From the NCBI GenBank assembly GCA_947000775.1, contig CAMQGK010000514.1:3622501-3686500 (forward strand): 64,000 nt of DNA, written 5' to 3'. The notes under the pieces are model-generated. The model saw only the letters and a program-made list of their open reading frames with translations, did no database searches and was not told where the DNA came from. Both the position numbers and the translations under genes were made by a program. This DNA comes from Pterois miles (Eukaryota; Chordata; Actinopteri; Perciformes; Scorpaenidae). Shown in pieces: positions 1 through 11,100 of this stretch (positions are counted from its first letter, which is position 1; each line of letters begins with the position of its first letter).

Positions 1-2040
1 CGCAACACATCTGGCTTCAATCGTCTCCAGTTTGGATCATCGACTCTTTAAATAAAGATTAATTTCTTGAGTTCTGGTGCTCTGAGGCCTCAACAACTTA
101 GTTCATGCCTTGTTTCATTGAGCGTGCCACTGACAGATGGCGATGTGACTAATTTGGAAACGATCAAGCTACAGAATGTTAAATCAAGATTTAAGTCTTA
201 ACTGTACATGTTCCTCTGAGCTTTGGGAAACAGTGAACTGGTGAAATCCTGATGCTTCAATTAAAAGTCCAGGATTTTAGGAGAACGAAGGTCCAAGTCA
301 GAGTCCCCCGGTTCCCCCAAACACCAGAAACACTCATTCAAATAACTTCAACTGTTAAAAGCAGCGCTGAAATGGGCCACTAGTTGGTTTTATACTAGCA
401 TATGTACAGTTTTATATTTTTGTACAATTTGGTTTGAATCAAGAGCTACAAAAAGTTTTTATATATTAACCAAATACACATTTATGTACAGATTGTGGTA
501 TATAGGATTAATTAAAGTAATGATATGCAAACAAAAATGCATTTAAAGTAGGCTATATTACCAAGATATACGGTAAACATATATATCCAAGACACATGTG
601 ATGATTATGTCATACAGCTGCTAGATCAGGGTCCTGGCACCTTCTTTGATCTGATTCAGGCTCTGGTTAAAATATTGGTAGATTTCCAGATTTCATTGAT
701 CTAGTTGGCTGTTTATTATATTAGCTTTTTCTGCAAGTTACATTTAAATGGAGGAGAGTTTAAGTGACAGAAAATAATCACCGACTATGACAATCAGTTG
801 ATCAATTCGCTGCTTTTCTTCATCATATGTGATAGACAGTCGATTATCTTTGTTTCGGACTGTTGATCCAACAAAACAAGTAACATAAAAACATCAACTG
901 TCACTATTTACAGACTATAGACCAAACAATTAATGCACCATTTTGCAGATTAATCAGCTTAGTTAATGTCTAAACTGGAGACGCTCTTTCCAGGAAATAA
1001 AGAATATTTATTATATTATATATTATAAAATCATCTAATTAAACTCAAAATAAAATAACAGAAATTTGAGGAAAAGTACTGAGCAATTACAGACATGTAA
1101 AATTAAGTGTTATGTTTTATTTCTGAAAATAAACAAGCATTTGCTTCTGAAGTTATTGTTTTACTTTTATTTTGATAGTTTTGGGAACTCACCTGTTTAT
1201 GCATCTTATTGTCTAGAAGCCTTTGTATCATGTGACGGTTATATTAGTCTGCTTGTGTCTGTTTTTATTGGTCTAACTATGTTCTTCTTGTTCAGGTCTC
1301 TCAGGTTTACGTCTTTAAATGAAGGACAATGCAAATATAAATGCTTTTTCAAGGCTTTCTACACGCTGCCAGGAGTAAAAGTTTTGTTATGAAATACTAA
1401 AAGAAATGCTAAATAACATCAAGCTGGTCACATCAGTGGAAGCTTCATCCTGACGAGATCTGACACAGTAACGCTCAACTCGCTGAGCACATTTCCACAA
1501 CCCACAGTCCTCTGACGGCACTCGTTTCTCCGCCGTTCTCTCCAGCACGCCATCACCTTTCATGAATGTGTCATACTGTTATGAAATATGACAAATGTGA
1601 TCTAAAGCAGAGCTTTATAGCGTGTTACTGGGACGTTGTTTGCAGAAATAAATAAAGGCGGCCACATATCATGTGGACATAAATCTCTAAGCCTATTACT
1701 GCTGAACTAGAACACAGTTAATAGAGCGCAAGAAGAGAAATGACTCAGAAGTTGGACTTTTGCAACCCCACAGTTTACATTAGTGAGCAGGCTGCAGACG
1801 CTGTTGTGTGACAGCGTTCCTTCGACAGAAGTCTGACCACACGGCTCAGATGACGGTTTGTTTGTTAGTGCAGAGGATCTATGTGAGCATGAATGTGTGT
1901 GAGTGAAAGTTGGATAATGAAAGTTTTATCAGTGGTTCTAGCTAATAGTCCAACCAGGTCGGGTTCACACCTCAAGGTCCGGTTCCTGAACCAAACCAAT
2001 GTGAGGATTATACGTCGTTCCAGGTTTACAGCTGGTCTGG
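1..2040. other. Non-coding AT-rich stretch
   Basis: I see no gene here. The composition is AT-rich, short open frames lack splice context, and no protein family is recognisable. A minus-strand frame of about 58 codons near 1390-1565 looks mildly coding-like but has no supporting splice sites or homology that I can name. It could be distal intron or 3' flank of a gene lying to the left. Confidence 0.5.
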
Positions 2041-2074
2041 TTCGTGCTCACAAGAGCAAATGGTCCAGAAACTG

Positions 2075-2240
2075 GGGCGCCGTTGTTGCTCCCTTGGTGG
2101 AGCAGGCGCCCCAAGTACCAAGTACCTGATCCCTTACTGCAGCTGCCCCGGGTTCGAATCCAGCCTTTGCTGCATGTCTCCCCCTCTCAACACTATCGCT
2201 GTTAATAAGAAAACTGGAAAAACTCTCCAAAAACAGATTT
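2075..2240 (+). mobile_element. tRNA-derived SINE copy
   Basis: The copy begins ggcgccgttgt, has a Pol III B-box-like ggttcgaatcc at about 2151, and ends in a conserved tail (tgtctcccc... then ctgtta/caataa and an A-rich end). The same architecture recurs at 62764-62929, including the head and tail, so this is a dispersed SINE family rather than a functional tRNA gene. The head is a degenerate tRNA-like region with no cloverleaf that I can fold convincingly. Confidence 0.75.
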
Positions 2241-2249
2241 TATACATAT

Positions 2250-3160
2250 AAAAAAAAAAATGGCAGCAGTACCGGCTGATTACCCTTTAACCTGCCAGCC
2301 AAGCAGGTCGCCCTGTCCGACACTATGAATGTCTTCCAGGAGAGGCTGGCTGACAACGTGAGCCGTTATCTCTGTATTTAAACGAGCACAACTCAGCTCA
2401 TACAACATGGAGTCACATTAACGTCCATTTGGAATATAATCCCTCTCTTTTTGCTCAGTTTTTGGTCTCCACCAGCTCCTGAGAGAAACGTCTGTCTCTG
2501 TAGCTGCTACATGCTGCACTGAGTTGACCAGCGAGTCTCTGACTGGGTCTGTCTGATGTTTGCTGCTGAGCAGTGATCACCAAGTGGCTGCTGGGAGTTT
2601 TTCTCTGCTAACAGCTGCCTGCTGCCAAAACAACAGTGATGAGAACAAAGCAGCAAAGCTTCTGGCTGTAAAACCAACGAGCTGCAACACAACATGAAGC
2701 TATGAGGTAGCGTTGAGGGGAGAACAGCAACACCTATTCCTTATATCTATTATCTTATATATATATTGATTTACTCATTATAGCTGCTTTAAAGCACTCC
2801 GAAGTTTCTTCTGTCTCTTACAGAGCCTCAGAATTAACAGAAAGCTTTTACAACATTAATTAACACATGTAGAATAGAATATTGATCGGCAAAAGTTTTA
2901 ATAAACGATTATTTGTTCAAGTCATTTAATCAAGAATAAAATCAAATATTTGCTTTGTGGATTTGTTGATTCTGTGTGTTATTATATGACTTTGAGTTCT
3001 GTTGGTCAGACAAAACAAGATGTCTGTCAATGTTGCTTTAATACTGCAGCCAGTAAATGTGGTTTTAATTATTAGTTTATATTACTTTATATTATTGCTG
3101 GGTTATGATGGAGTATAAGGGCCACAACGAGGGAAAGAAAAATCTGAGATTTCGAGAACA
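2250..3160. other. Non-coding, no gene seen
   Basis: No supported gene. The 2507-2695 minus frame is a chance open frame in moderately repetitive sequence. The rest is AT-rich with no splice-bounded coding segments. Confidence 0.45.
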
Positions 3161-3163
3161 AAG

Positions 3164-3600
3164 TCATAATATTACAGCTTTTTTCTTGCAAACCTAAGGT
3201 TTTATTCTCATAATATCACTACATTTTTCTCATTAAGCGAAGACTTTACTCTCATAATATTACAGCTTTTTTCTTGCAAACCTAAGGTTTTATTCTCATA
3301 ATATCACTACATTTTTCTCATTAAGCGAAGACTTTACTCTCATAATATTACAGCTTTTTTCTCATAAACCTCAGATTTATTCTCATAATATTACAGCTTT
3401 TTTTGCATAAACATAAGATTTTATTCTCATAATATTATCTTTTTCCTCATAAACCTAAGACTTTACTCTCATCATATTACAGCTTTTTTTCTCATAAACC
3501 TAATTATTTTTCTCATAATATTATGACTTTTTTAATTGTAAACCTTCAACTTTATTCTCGTAATTTTTTTACTTTATTCTCACTCAGATTTATTTTTTTC
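3164..3600. repeat. 88-bp tandem repeat grading into degenerate copies
   Basis: An 88-bp unit containing attacagcttttttc and tcattaagcgaagac is repeated almost exactly: attacag starts at 3171, 3259 and 3347. It decays after 3370 into looser ctcataaacct / ctcataatatta units up to about 3600. Confidence 0.85.
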
Positions 3601-4164
3601 TCTCAGTGTGGTCCTAAAACGCCATCGTAGCTGCGTAGATTGTATATTTTAAAGAAACAACAAAGTGTCATTGACAAAATAAAACGCCATCATTTAACTG
3701 TTTATTATACTCTGTATTAATAATCAGAATCTGTAGAATTCTAGTAGTAACTTAACTTATCAAATAAATGTCGTGGAGAAGAAGTACAATGTAGCAGAAA
3801 ATGGAAATACTTCATTAAAGTACCTCAAAATTGTACTTGAGTGAACATTAAAAAGTGTGTCTGAAAGGACAAAGTCAGGTCAAAGGGAGAACTTTCCCTG
3901 AACGAGAGGAAACCGTGTCCCTGAACGCACCGCTTTGATCTGTTGATATCAGACAGTAAAGGCAACACTCTGTGATTAGTTCATATGTCATATACAGTAT
4001 ATTTTAGATATTTGATCATAAGATTTAGATTAGCTGATATACTTATATACCAGGTACATGTACTCAAGCACTGAAGTTCAAGGGTCTTTCATTATACTCC
4101 AAATATTGTACTTTTTACTCCACTAATTCATATATAGTACACAAAATGATCAATGATGGTTGAT

Positions 4165-4885
4165 AATGATGGTTGGATAATTGATGTTTTCTTTGTCATA
4201 AACGGAGTATTTGTGGGTTTTGGACCCAAGTACATTTACTTAAGTACAATTTTTACTTGACTATTTCAGTAACACAACTTTTTACTTCAGCTCTGAGTAA
4301 AATATTGTACTTTTTGCTCCACACCAGTCTTCATAATGACATGATGTAATAATATAACTCTGAAAGGGACCATTCTGCCCAACAAGCAGACCTACTTTTA
4401 ATACTTTAAGTACATTATGCTCTTAATACTTGCGTACTGTTACCTGCAAGAGTATTTCTGCACTAAAGCAACATGGTGTTTATCTTTCAGACATAGTACA
4501 GGAAGTTAACTGAAGAGTTTCATAATATTTGTTTTAGGCGTCACTCTGGTTCCAGCCACTCAAATGTGGTGATTTGATGCTTTTCTTTGTCATATATGAT
4601 CATAAACATTTGGGGGGTTTTGACCTTAAGTACATTTAACTGAGTACAATTTTTACTTGAGTATTTCAGCAATGCAACTTTATACTTCTACTGCACTACA
4701 TTTCTGAGTGAAATACTTTTTGCTCCACACCAGTCTTCATAATGACATGATGTAATGATCTAACTCTGAAAGGGACCATTCTGCCCAACAAGCAGACCTA
4801 CTTTGAATACTTTAAGTACATGATGTTGTTAATACTTGTGTAGTTTTACCTGTAAGAGTATGTCTACTGTTAGGCAGGATCTGAG
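4165..4885. repeat. About 407-bp direct duplication
   Basis: Two adjacent diverged copies share a shared block starting catgatgtaat and running through gggaccattctgcccaacaa and agcagacctacttt. The block begins near 4330 in copy 1 and 4737 in copy 2. The flanks (tttctttgtcata upstream, taatacttgcgta / taatacttgtgta downstream) are also duplicated, giving a period of about 407 bp. Both copies contain the common fish motif of repeated agtaca/tacttt. Confidence 0.75.
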
Positions 4886-5189
4886 TACTTCTTCCACCAC
4901 TGCCATCGAGACATTTATCAATATTTTCAGAGATTTTAGAGGCTAACTGCTCAATCAATTGGGTTGCCAGCTGCTGCCAGTGGTTTCTAAATAAAGCCTC
5001 CGGGATGGCAGCTCATCCCGGGATGTGAGCTGCCTGCTCAGTCCGTGAACCCCCTTTCTTCTCCCAGCCTCCTCCTGCAGGATCGCGCTCTGTGCCATCT
5101 GTGCCACCCACACCACCCACACCAGCCACAACGGGGGGTTCGTGAAACCACTAAATAAAACATGCACCGCAGCCTTCCGTGAGCTTTAC

Positions 5190-5560
5190 CTTCTCTTTCC
5201 TGGTTCTGTGCTTTTCCATCCTGCTCTCGGTTAAATCCGGCAGCGACTAACTTTCATCCCAGTGAGGCAGGACAGGAAAACACACCATCCACACCACCGC
5301 CGAGCCCCACCACGCCGCTGGAGCCGACCCTCCGTCCGCAGCGCGGTCACTCCGTCGGTACGATCGGGAGACTTGTGCGTTAAATCGCGGTCCTCCAAAC
5401 TTTGTCCTGGGGGAAGTTAATCCGGAGCGAGTGCGCCATGTTCCCAGCCGAGCTTCTCCCCGTAGCGGAGGTCTGTGTCCGGTGAGAGGCGGGGATCCGG
5501 TCGGCTCCACGGCTGCAGCCTTCGGCGAGGTTTCAATTACTCCTCATGACATCAGAGGGG
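5190..5560 (-). promoter_or_regulatory. CpG-rich patch with possible first exon
   Basis: This roughly 300-bp stretch is GC-rich and dense in CpG compared with the AT-rich surroundings, as expected for a vertebrate promoter. On the minus strand it ends in an ATG at 5217-5219 followed by ten codons (MEKHRTRKEK) and a GTAAAG donor just below 5190. That could be a short first coding exon of a gene running leftward. I could not find or name downstream exons. It may equally be a non-coding RNA promoter, or an unused CpG patch upstream or downstream of pla2g3. Confidence 0.35.
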
Positions 5561-5759
5561 AGTTGAGTTACCTGACAGATTCATTACAGCAGCCATTCAC
5601 TCGCTTCTGCGGTGTTAGTGCGTAAAAGTCATGGCAGTGCGTTTCTAGTGGAATATAAACACAGTTCATCATGTTTCTAAACTTTTACTAAGTCAAACAA
5701 TCACCAACACCACAATAAACAATTAAACACACTTTACAAATGTCTAAATGGCTGGAAGC

Positions 5760-7290
5760 CATGATAGTTCATTGCTGAAAGATTCCACAGTCAGGTTTAG
5801 CTTAGCTTAAAGACTGGGAACAGCTAGTCGGACTCTGTTTAAATCTATTTTGCATTTGTTTGTACAGATTACACAAATATGAGCTGATAAATTAGATTTT
5901 TAAAGGATTGGACAGAACAAAGCTAGCTGTTTCCCCTTGTCTACAGTCTTTATGCTAAGCTAGGCTAACTGGCTAGTTTCAGATTTACCATAAACTACAG
6001 ACGTAATCTGTACAAAGAACCAAAGTGTAAAAACAGTAATTTGCACTACTATAAGCCAGGCTAGTTGTTTCCCTCTTTTTACAGTTTTTATGCTAAGCTA
6101 GGCTAACCAGATAGCTTCATATTTACCATACTGATATCAGACATAATCCATATAACAACCTTAGTGTAAAAATGACAATTTGCCGTTTTATGAGCCAGAC
6201 TGGCTGTTTCTTCATGTTTACAGTTATGCTAAGCTAGGCTAACTGGGTAGTCTCAGACAAAATCTGAAAATCTGCATGAAGAGAGAGCAAAAACAACAAT
6301 TTGTAGTATTATGAGCCAGGCTAGTTGTTTCGTATATACTGTACCAACATCAGACATAATTCACACAGATAAAGTTATTGCAAATTATTTGCTGTTTTTG
6401 AGGCCAGGCTAGCTCTTTCCTCTTGTTTACAATTATGCTAAGCAAGGCTAACAGGGTAGTTTCATTTTTACCATACAGACATCAGACATAATCTGTACAA
6501 AAAACAAACTGTTTTTATGCTAAGCTAAGCTAAACCTGACTGTATCTCAATTACTGTATTGACAAAGCCGAAATGTAAAAACAACAATTTGCTGTTTTCC
6601 AAGCCAGACTAGCTGTTTCCCCTTGGTTACAGTTATGCTAAGCTAGGCTTACTGGATAGCGTTATAATTACCATACAGACATCAGACACAATCTGTATAA
6701 AAAACAAGTGTACAAACAACCATTTGCTGTTTTCTAGGCCAAGTTAGTTTACTGTCTTTATGCTAAGCTAGGCTAACCAGTAAGATTCACATTTACCATA
6801 CAGACATTAGACATAATCTGTATAAAAAACAAGTGTACAAACAACCATTTGCTGTTTTCTAGGCCAAGTTAGTTTACTGTCTTTATGCTAAGCTAGGCTA
6901 ACCAGTAAGATTCACATTTACCATACAGACATCAGACATAATCTGTATAAAAAACAAGTGTACAAACAACCATTTGCTGTTTTCTAGGCCAAGTTAGTTT
7001 ACTGTCTTTATGCTAAGCTAGGCTAACCAGTAAGATTCACATTTACCATACAGACATTAGACATAATCTGTATAAAAACAAAACAAGTGTAAAAACAACA
7101 ATTTACTGTTTTCCGGGCCAAGTTAACTGTTTCACCTGTTTACGCTCTTTATGCTAAGCTAGGCTAACCGGTTAGATTTGTATTTACCATACAGACATCA
7201 GAAATAATCTGTACAAAAAAACAAAGTGAAAAAACAACAATTTGCTGTTTACCGAGCCAGCTAGCGCTAAGCTAAGATAACCTGCTGTCG
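5760..7290. repeat. Degenerate tandem array with tatgctaagctaggctaac core
   Basis: About ten units carry a core tatgctaagctaggctaac followed by taccatacagacatcagacataatctgta and an aacaacaatttgctgtttt segment. Spacing is loose (about 100-170 bp) at the edges but becomes a regular 125-bp period in the middle: caagtgtacaa recurs at about 6705, 6830 and 6955. The core also occurs singly elsewhere in the window (25.2, 38.5, 55.1 and 56.1 kb), so the array probably grew from one dispersed repeat copy. Confidence 0.85.
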
Positions 7291-7878
7291 CTTCATGTTT
7301 ATTTATTCATATTTATTCATCTAACTTGAGAGCAAAATCCTGAAATGTCAAACTATTCCTTTAAATATAATCAGCCATATGTTTCCTTCTCACATCATAA
7401 AGTATTTCACCATATGTACAGATATTTACATAATTGTTTGTTTTTTTTACTGAGCTGTGCTAATAACACAATTAGCATCTATCTACACAGTACACAAACA
7501 TTCACACTGAGTGCTGACACCTCAGTGACTTATAGGGATTTAAACAGTGGAGTCTGTTTTCATGTTTTCTGTCTCGTTGGAAGTAAAACCAGGAAAAGGG
7601 ATGTTGTGAGATCAAACAGATTTTTGAGGTCAAAGTTCAGTGAGGTTGAACTGAAGGAGGCGTCCTTCGTCACACTGTGAGGTGTATTTATACTCCCACT
7701 ACTGACGGAGATGAATATAAACCACAGTGAGTACCTCTTCTACACATACTGATGCATATTTCCTCATCTATATTTCCTGAAGAGGGTAAATGTGATAAAA
7801 ACAAGCGTTGGAATGAGATGAAAATGTATTAAAGTCTTATTAATCTATTTAATACTGAACACTTGATGATGTTCTCCC

Positions 7879-8154
7879 TCAGACGAGCTCCCGGTGAGCG
7901 TCCAGACCGCGTGTTCTGGTTTTGTTCCGGCTGAGTCTGGACCGGACCGTCCTGAGACACAGCTTGTGGAGGCGGACAGCTCTGTCTTTCCTCTTCGCCC
8001 TCCTCACGTTCGGCCTCCGGACCTGCAGCGCGACGGCCTGTAGATGGCGCTGCTCCTCCACGTCGGCTCTGCCGCTCCGGTCCGGCTGACGGAGCTGTGC
8101 TCTCACCAGAACCGCTGTACAGCTGCTCAGCAGAGAGGAAGGAATGGTAACGTT
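7879..8154 (-). CDS. pla2g3: pla2g3 exon 7: basic C-terminal tail and stop (putative)
   Basis: After acceptor ttatttcag, a frame of 91 codons plus stop begins NVTIPSSLLSSCTAVLVRAQ and ends in an Arg/Lys-rich tail (VRLHKLCLRTVRSRLSRNKT). Basic tails and a late Cys are usual in the family, but sequence identity here is weak. The exon is GC- and CpG-rich compared with its surroundings, which supports coding function. It is separated from exon 6 by an intron holding the 2-kb satellite. Treat this exon as probable rather than sure. Confidence 0.6.
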   Translation of the reverse strand, partial: NVTIPSSLLSSCTAVLVRAQLRQPDRSGRADVEEQRHLQAVALQVRRPNVRRAKRKDRAVRLHKLCLRTVRSRLSRNKTRTRGLDAHRELV

Positions 8155-11100
8155 CTGAAATAACCCGACGTCAGCAGTTCTGCCAGAGTGACATTTACCC
8201 CACGGCTGGACAATACGACAATATGATAATATGACAATATGACAATATGACAATACGACAATATGACAATATATGACAATACGACAATATGACAATACGA
8301 CAATATATGACAATACGACAATATGACAATATGACAATATGACAATACGACAATATGACAATAGACAATATGACAATACGACAATATGACAATACGACAA
8401 TATGACAATATATGACAATACGACAATACGACAATACGACAATATGACAATACGACAATATGACAATACGAAAATATGACAATATGACAATATATGACAA
8501 TACGACAATATGACAATACGACAATATGACAATACGACAATACGACAATATGACAATATGACAATACGACAATATATGACAATACGACAATATGACAATA
8601 CGACAATACGACAATATGACAATACGACAATATGACAATATATGACAATACGACAATACGACAATATGACAATATGACAATACACCAATATGACAATACG
8701 ACAATATGACAATATGACAATACGACAATATGACAATATGACAATACGACAATATGACAATACGACAATACGACAATATATGACAATACGACAATACGAC
8801 AATATGACAATATGACAATATGACAATACGACAATATGACAATATGACAATACGACAATATGACAATACGACAATATGACAATACGACAATACGACAATA
8901 TGACAATATATGACAATACGACAATATGACAATACGACAATGACAATATGACAATATGACAATACGACAATACGACAATATGACAATATATGACAATACG
9001 ACAATACGACAATACGACAATATATGACAATACGACAATACGACAATATGACAATACGACAATATGACAATACGACTATATGACAATACGACAATATGAC
9101 AATATGACAATACGACAATATGACAATACGACTATATGACAATATGACAATATGACAATACGACAATATGACAATATGACAATACGACAATATGACAATA
9201 TGACAATATGACAATACGACAATATGACTATATGACAATATGACAATACGACTATATGACAATACGACAATATGACAATACGACAACATGACAATACGAC
9301 TATATGACAATATGACAATATGACAATACGACAATATGACAATACGACTATATGACAATACGAAAATATGACAATATGACAATACGACAATATGACAATA
9401 CGACTATATGACAATATGACAATATGACAATACGACAATACGACAATATGACAATATGACAATACGACAATATGACAATATGACAATATGACAATACGAC
9501 AATATGACTATATGACAATATGACTATATGACAATACGACAATATGACAATATGACAATACGACAACATGACAATACGACTATATGACAATATGACAATA
9601 TGACAATACGACAATATGACAATACGACTATATGACAATACGAAAATATGACAATATGACAATATATGACAATACGACAATATGACAATACGAAAATATG
9701 ACAATATGACAATATGACAATATGACAATACGACAATACGACAATATATGACAATACGACAATACGACAATATGACAATATGACAATACGACAATATGAC
9801 AATACGACAATATATGACAATACGACAATACGCCAATATGACAATACGACAATATGACAATACGACAATATGACAATATGACAATACGACAATATGACAA
9901 TACGACAATACGACAATATGACAATATGACAATACGACAATATATGACAATACGACAATATGACAATACGACAATATGACAATACGACAATATGACAATA
10001 TGACAATATGACAATACGACAATATATGACAATACGACAATACGACAATACGACAATACGACAATATGACAATACGACAATACGACAATACGACAATATG
10101 ACAATATGACAATACGACAATATATGACAATACGACAATACGACAATACGACAATACGACAATATGACAATACGACAATACGACAATATGACAATACGAC
10201 AATATGACAATATGACAATATATATCATCAAAACGTCGAGGAAGTTTTCACTGGCATTCAAGAACACGCTGGTACATGAAAATGTGATATAAATACACAC
10301 AATGACTACTTTTACCACTGACACTTAAGTACATTTTACTGCACAATGACTGATACTTTAAGTACATTTTACTGCACAGTGATGACTTTTACTACTGATA
10401 CTTTAGGTCAATTTTACTGTACAATGATGACTTTTACTACTGATACTTTAAGTAAATTTTACTGTACAATGATGACTTTTACTACTGATACTTTAAGTAT
10501 ATTATACTGCACAGTGACTGATACTTAAGTACATTTTACTGCACAATGAGTTCTTTCACTACAGATACTTTAAGTACATTTTACTGTACAATGATGACTT
10601 TTACTACAGATGCTTGAAGTAAATTTTACTGTACAATGACGACTTTTACTACTTATACTTTAAGTATATTATACTGCACAGTGACTGATACTTAAGTACA
10701 TTTTACTGCACAATGAGTTCTTTCACTACAGATACTTTAAGTACATTTTACTGTACAATGATGACTTTTACAACTAATACTTTAAGTACATTTTACTTTG
10801 CAATGACTGATACTTTAAGTACATTTTACTGCATAATAATGACTTTTACTACTGATACTTTAAGTACATTTTGCTGCACAATAAGTACTTGTACTGTTAG
10901 TACTTTAAGTACACTAATCTGATAATATTTCTGGACTTTAAGAATGTTGAATGCAGGACTTTTACTTGTAAAAGATCATTTTTGGTGTTGGTATTTTTAC
11001 TGAGTACTTCTTCATTCACTGCTGTACTAAGTGAACATAAATCATGTGACGTGTCGGTGTTGTGTGTGTTTGTGTACGTACATGTCGCCTGCTGTGCAGT

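Noticed and set aside
630..705. Minus frame ending NQSLNQIKEGARTLI then stop, looking like a protein C-terminus
   Set aside because: Only about 23 codons, a poor acceptor upstream and no family that I can name. Chance is the simpler reading.
2075..2240. Functional tRNA gene
   Set aside because: A B-box-like motif exists but no cloverleaf, and the head and tail recur at 62.8 kb, so it is a SINE.
5247..5510. 87-codon minus frame in the CpG-rich patch
   Set aside because: No homology or splice support. It is explained by high GC, which lowers stop frequency.
8213..10225. CRISPR array
   Set aside because: The repeat is a continuous 8-bp unit with no unique spacers, and the host is a vertebrate genome.
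7879..10324. Long minus-strand open frames (up to 395 codons) reading SYCHIVVLSYCRIV repeats
   Set aside because: They arise because the 8-bp satellite has no stop on that strand in any frame. There is no start context, homology or composition of a real protein.
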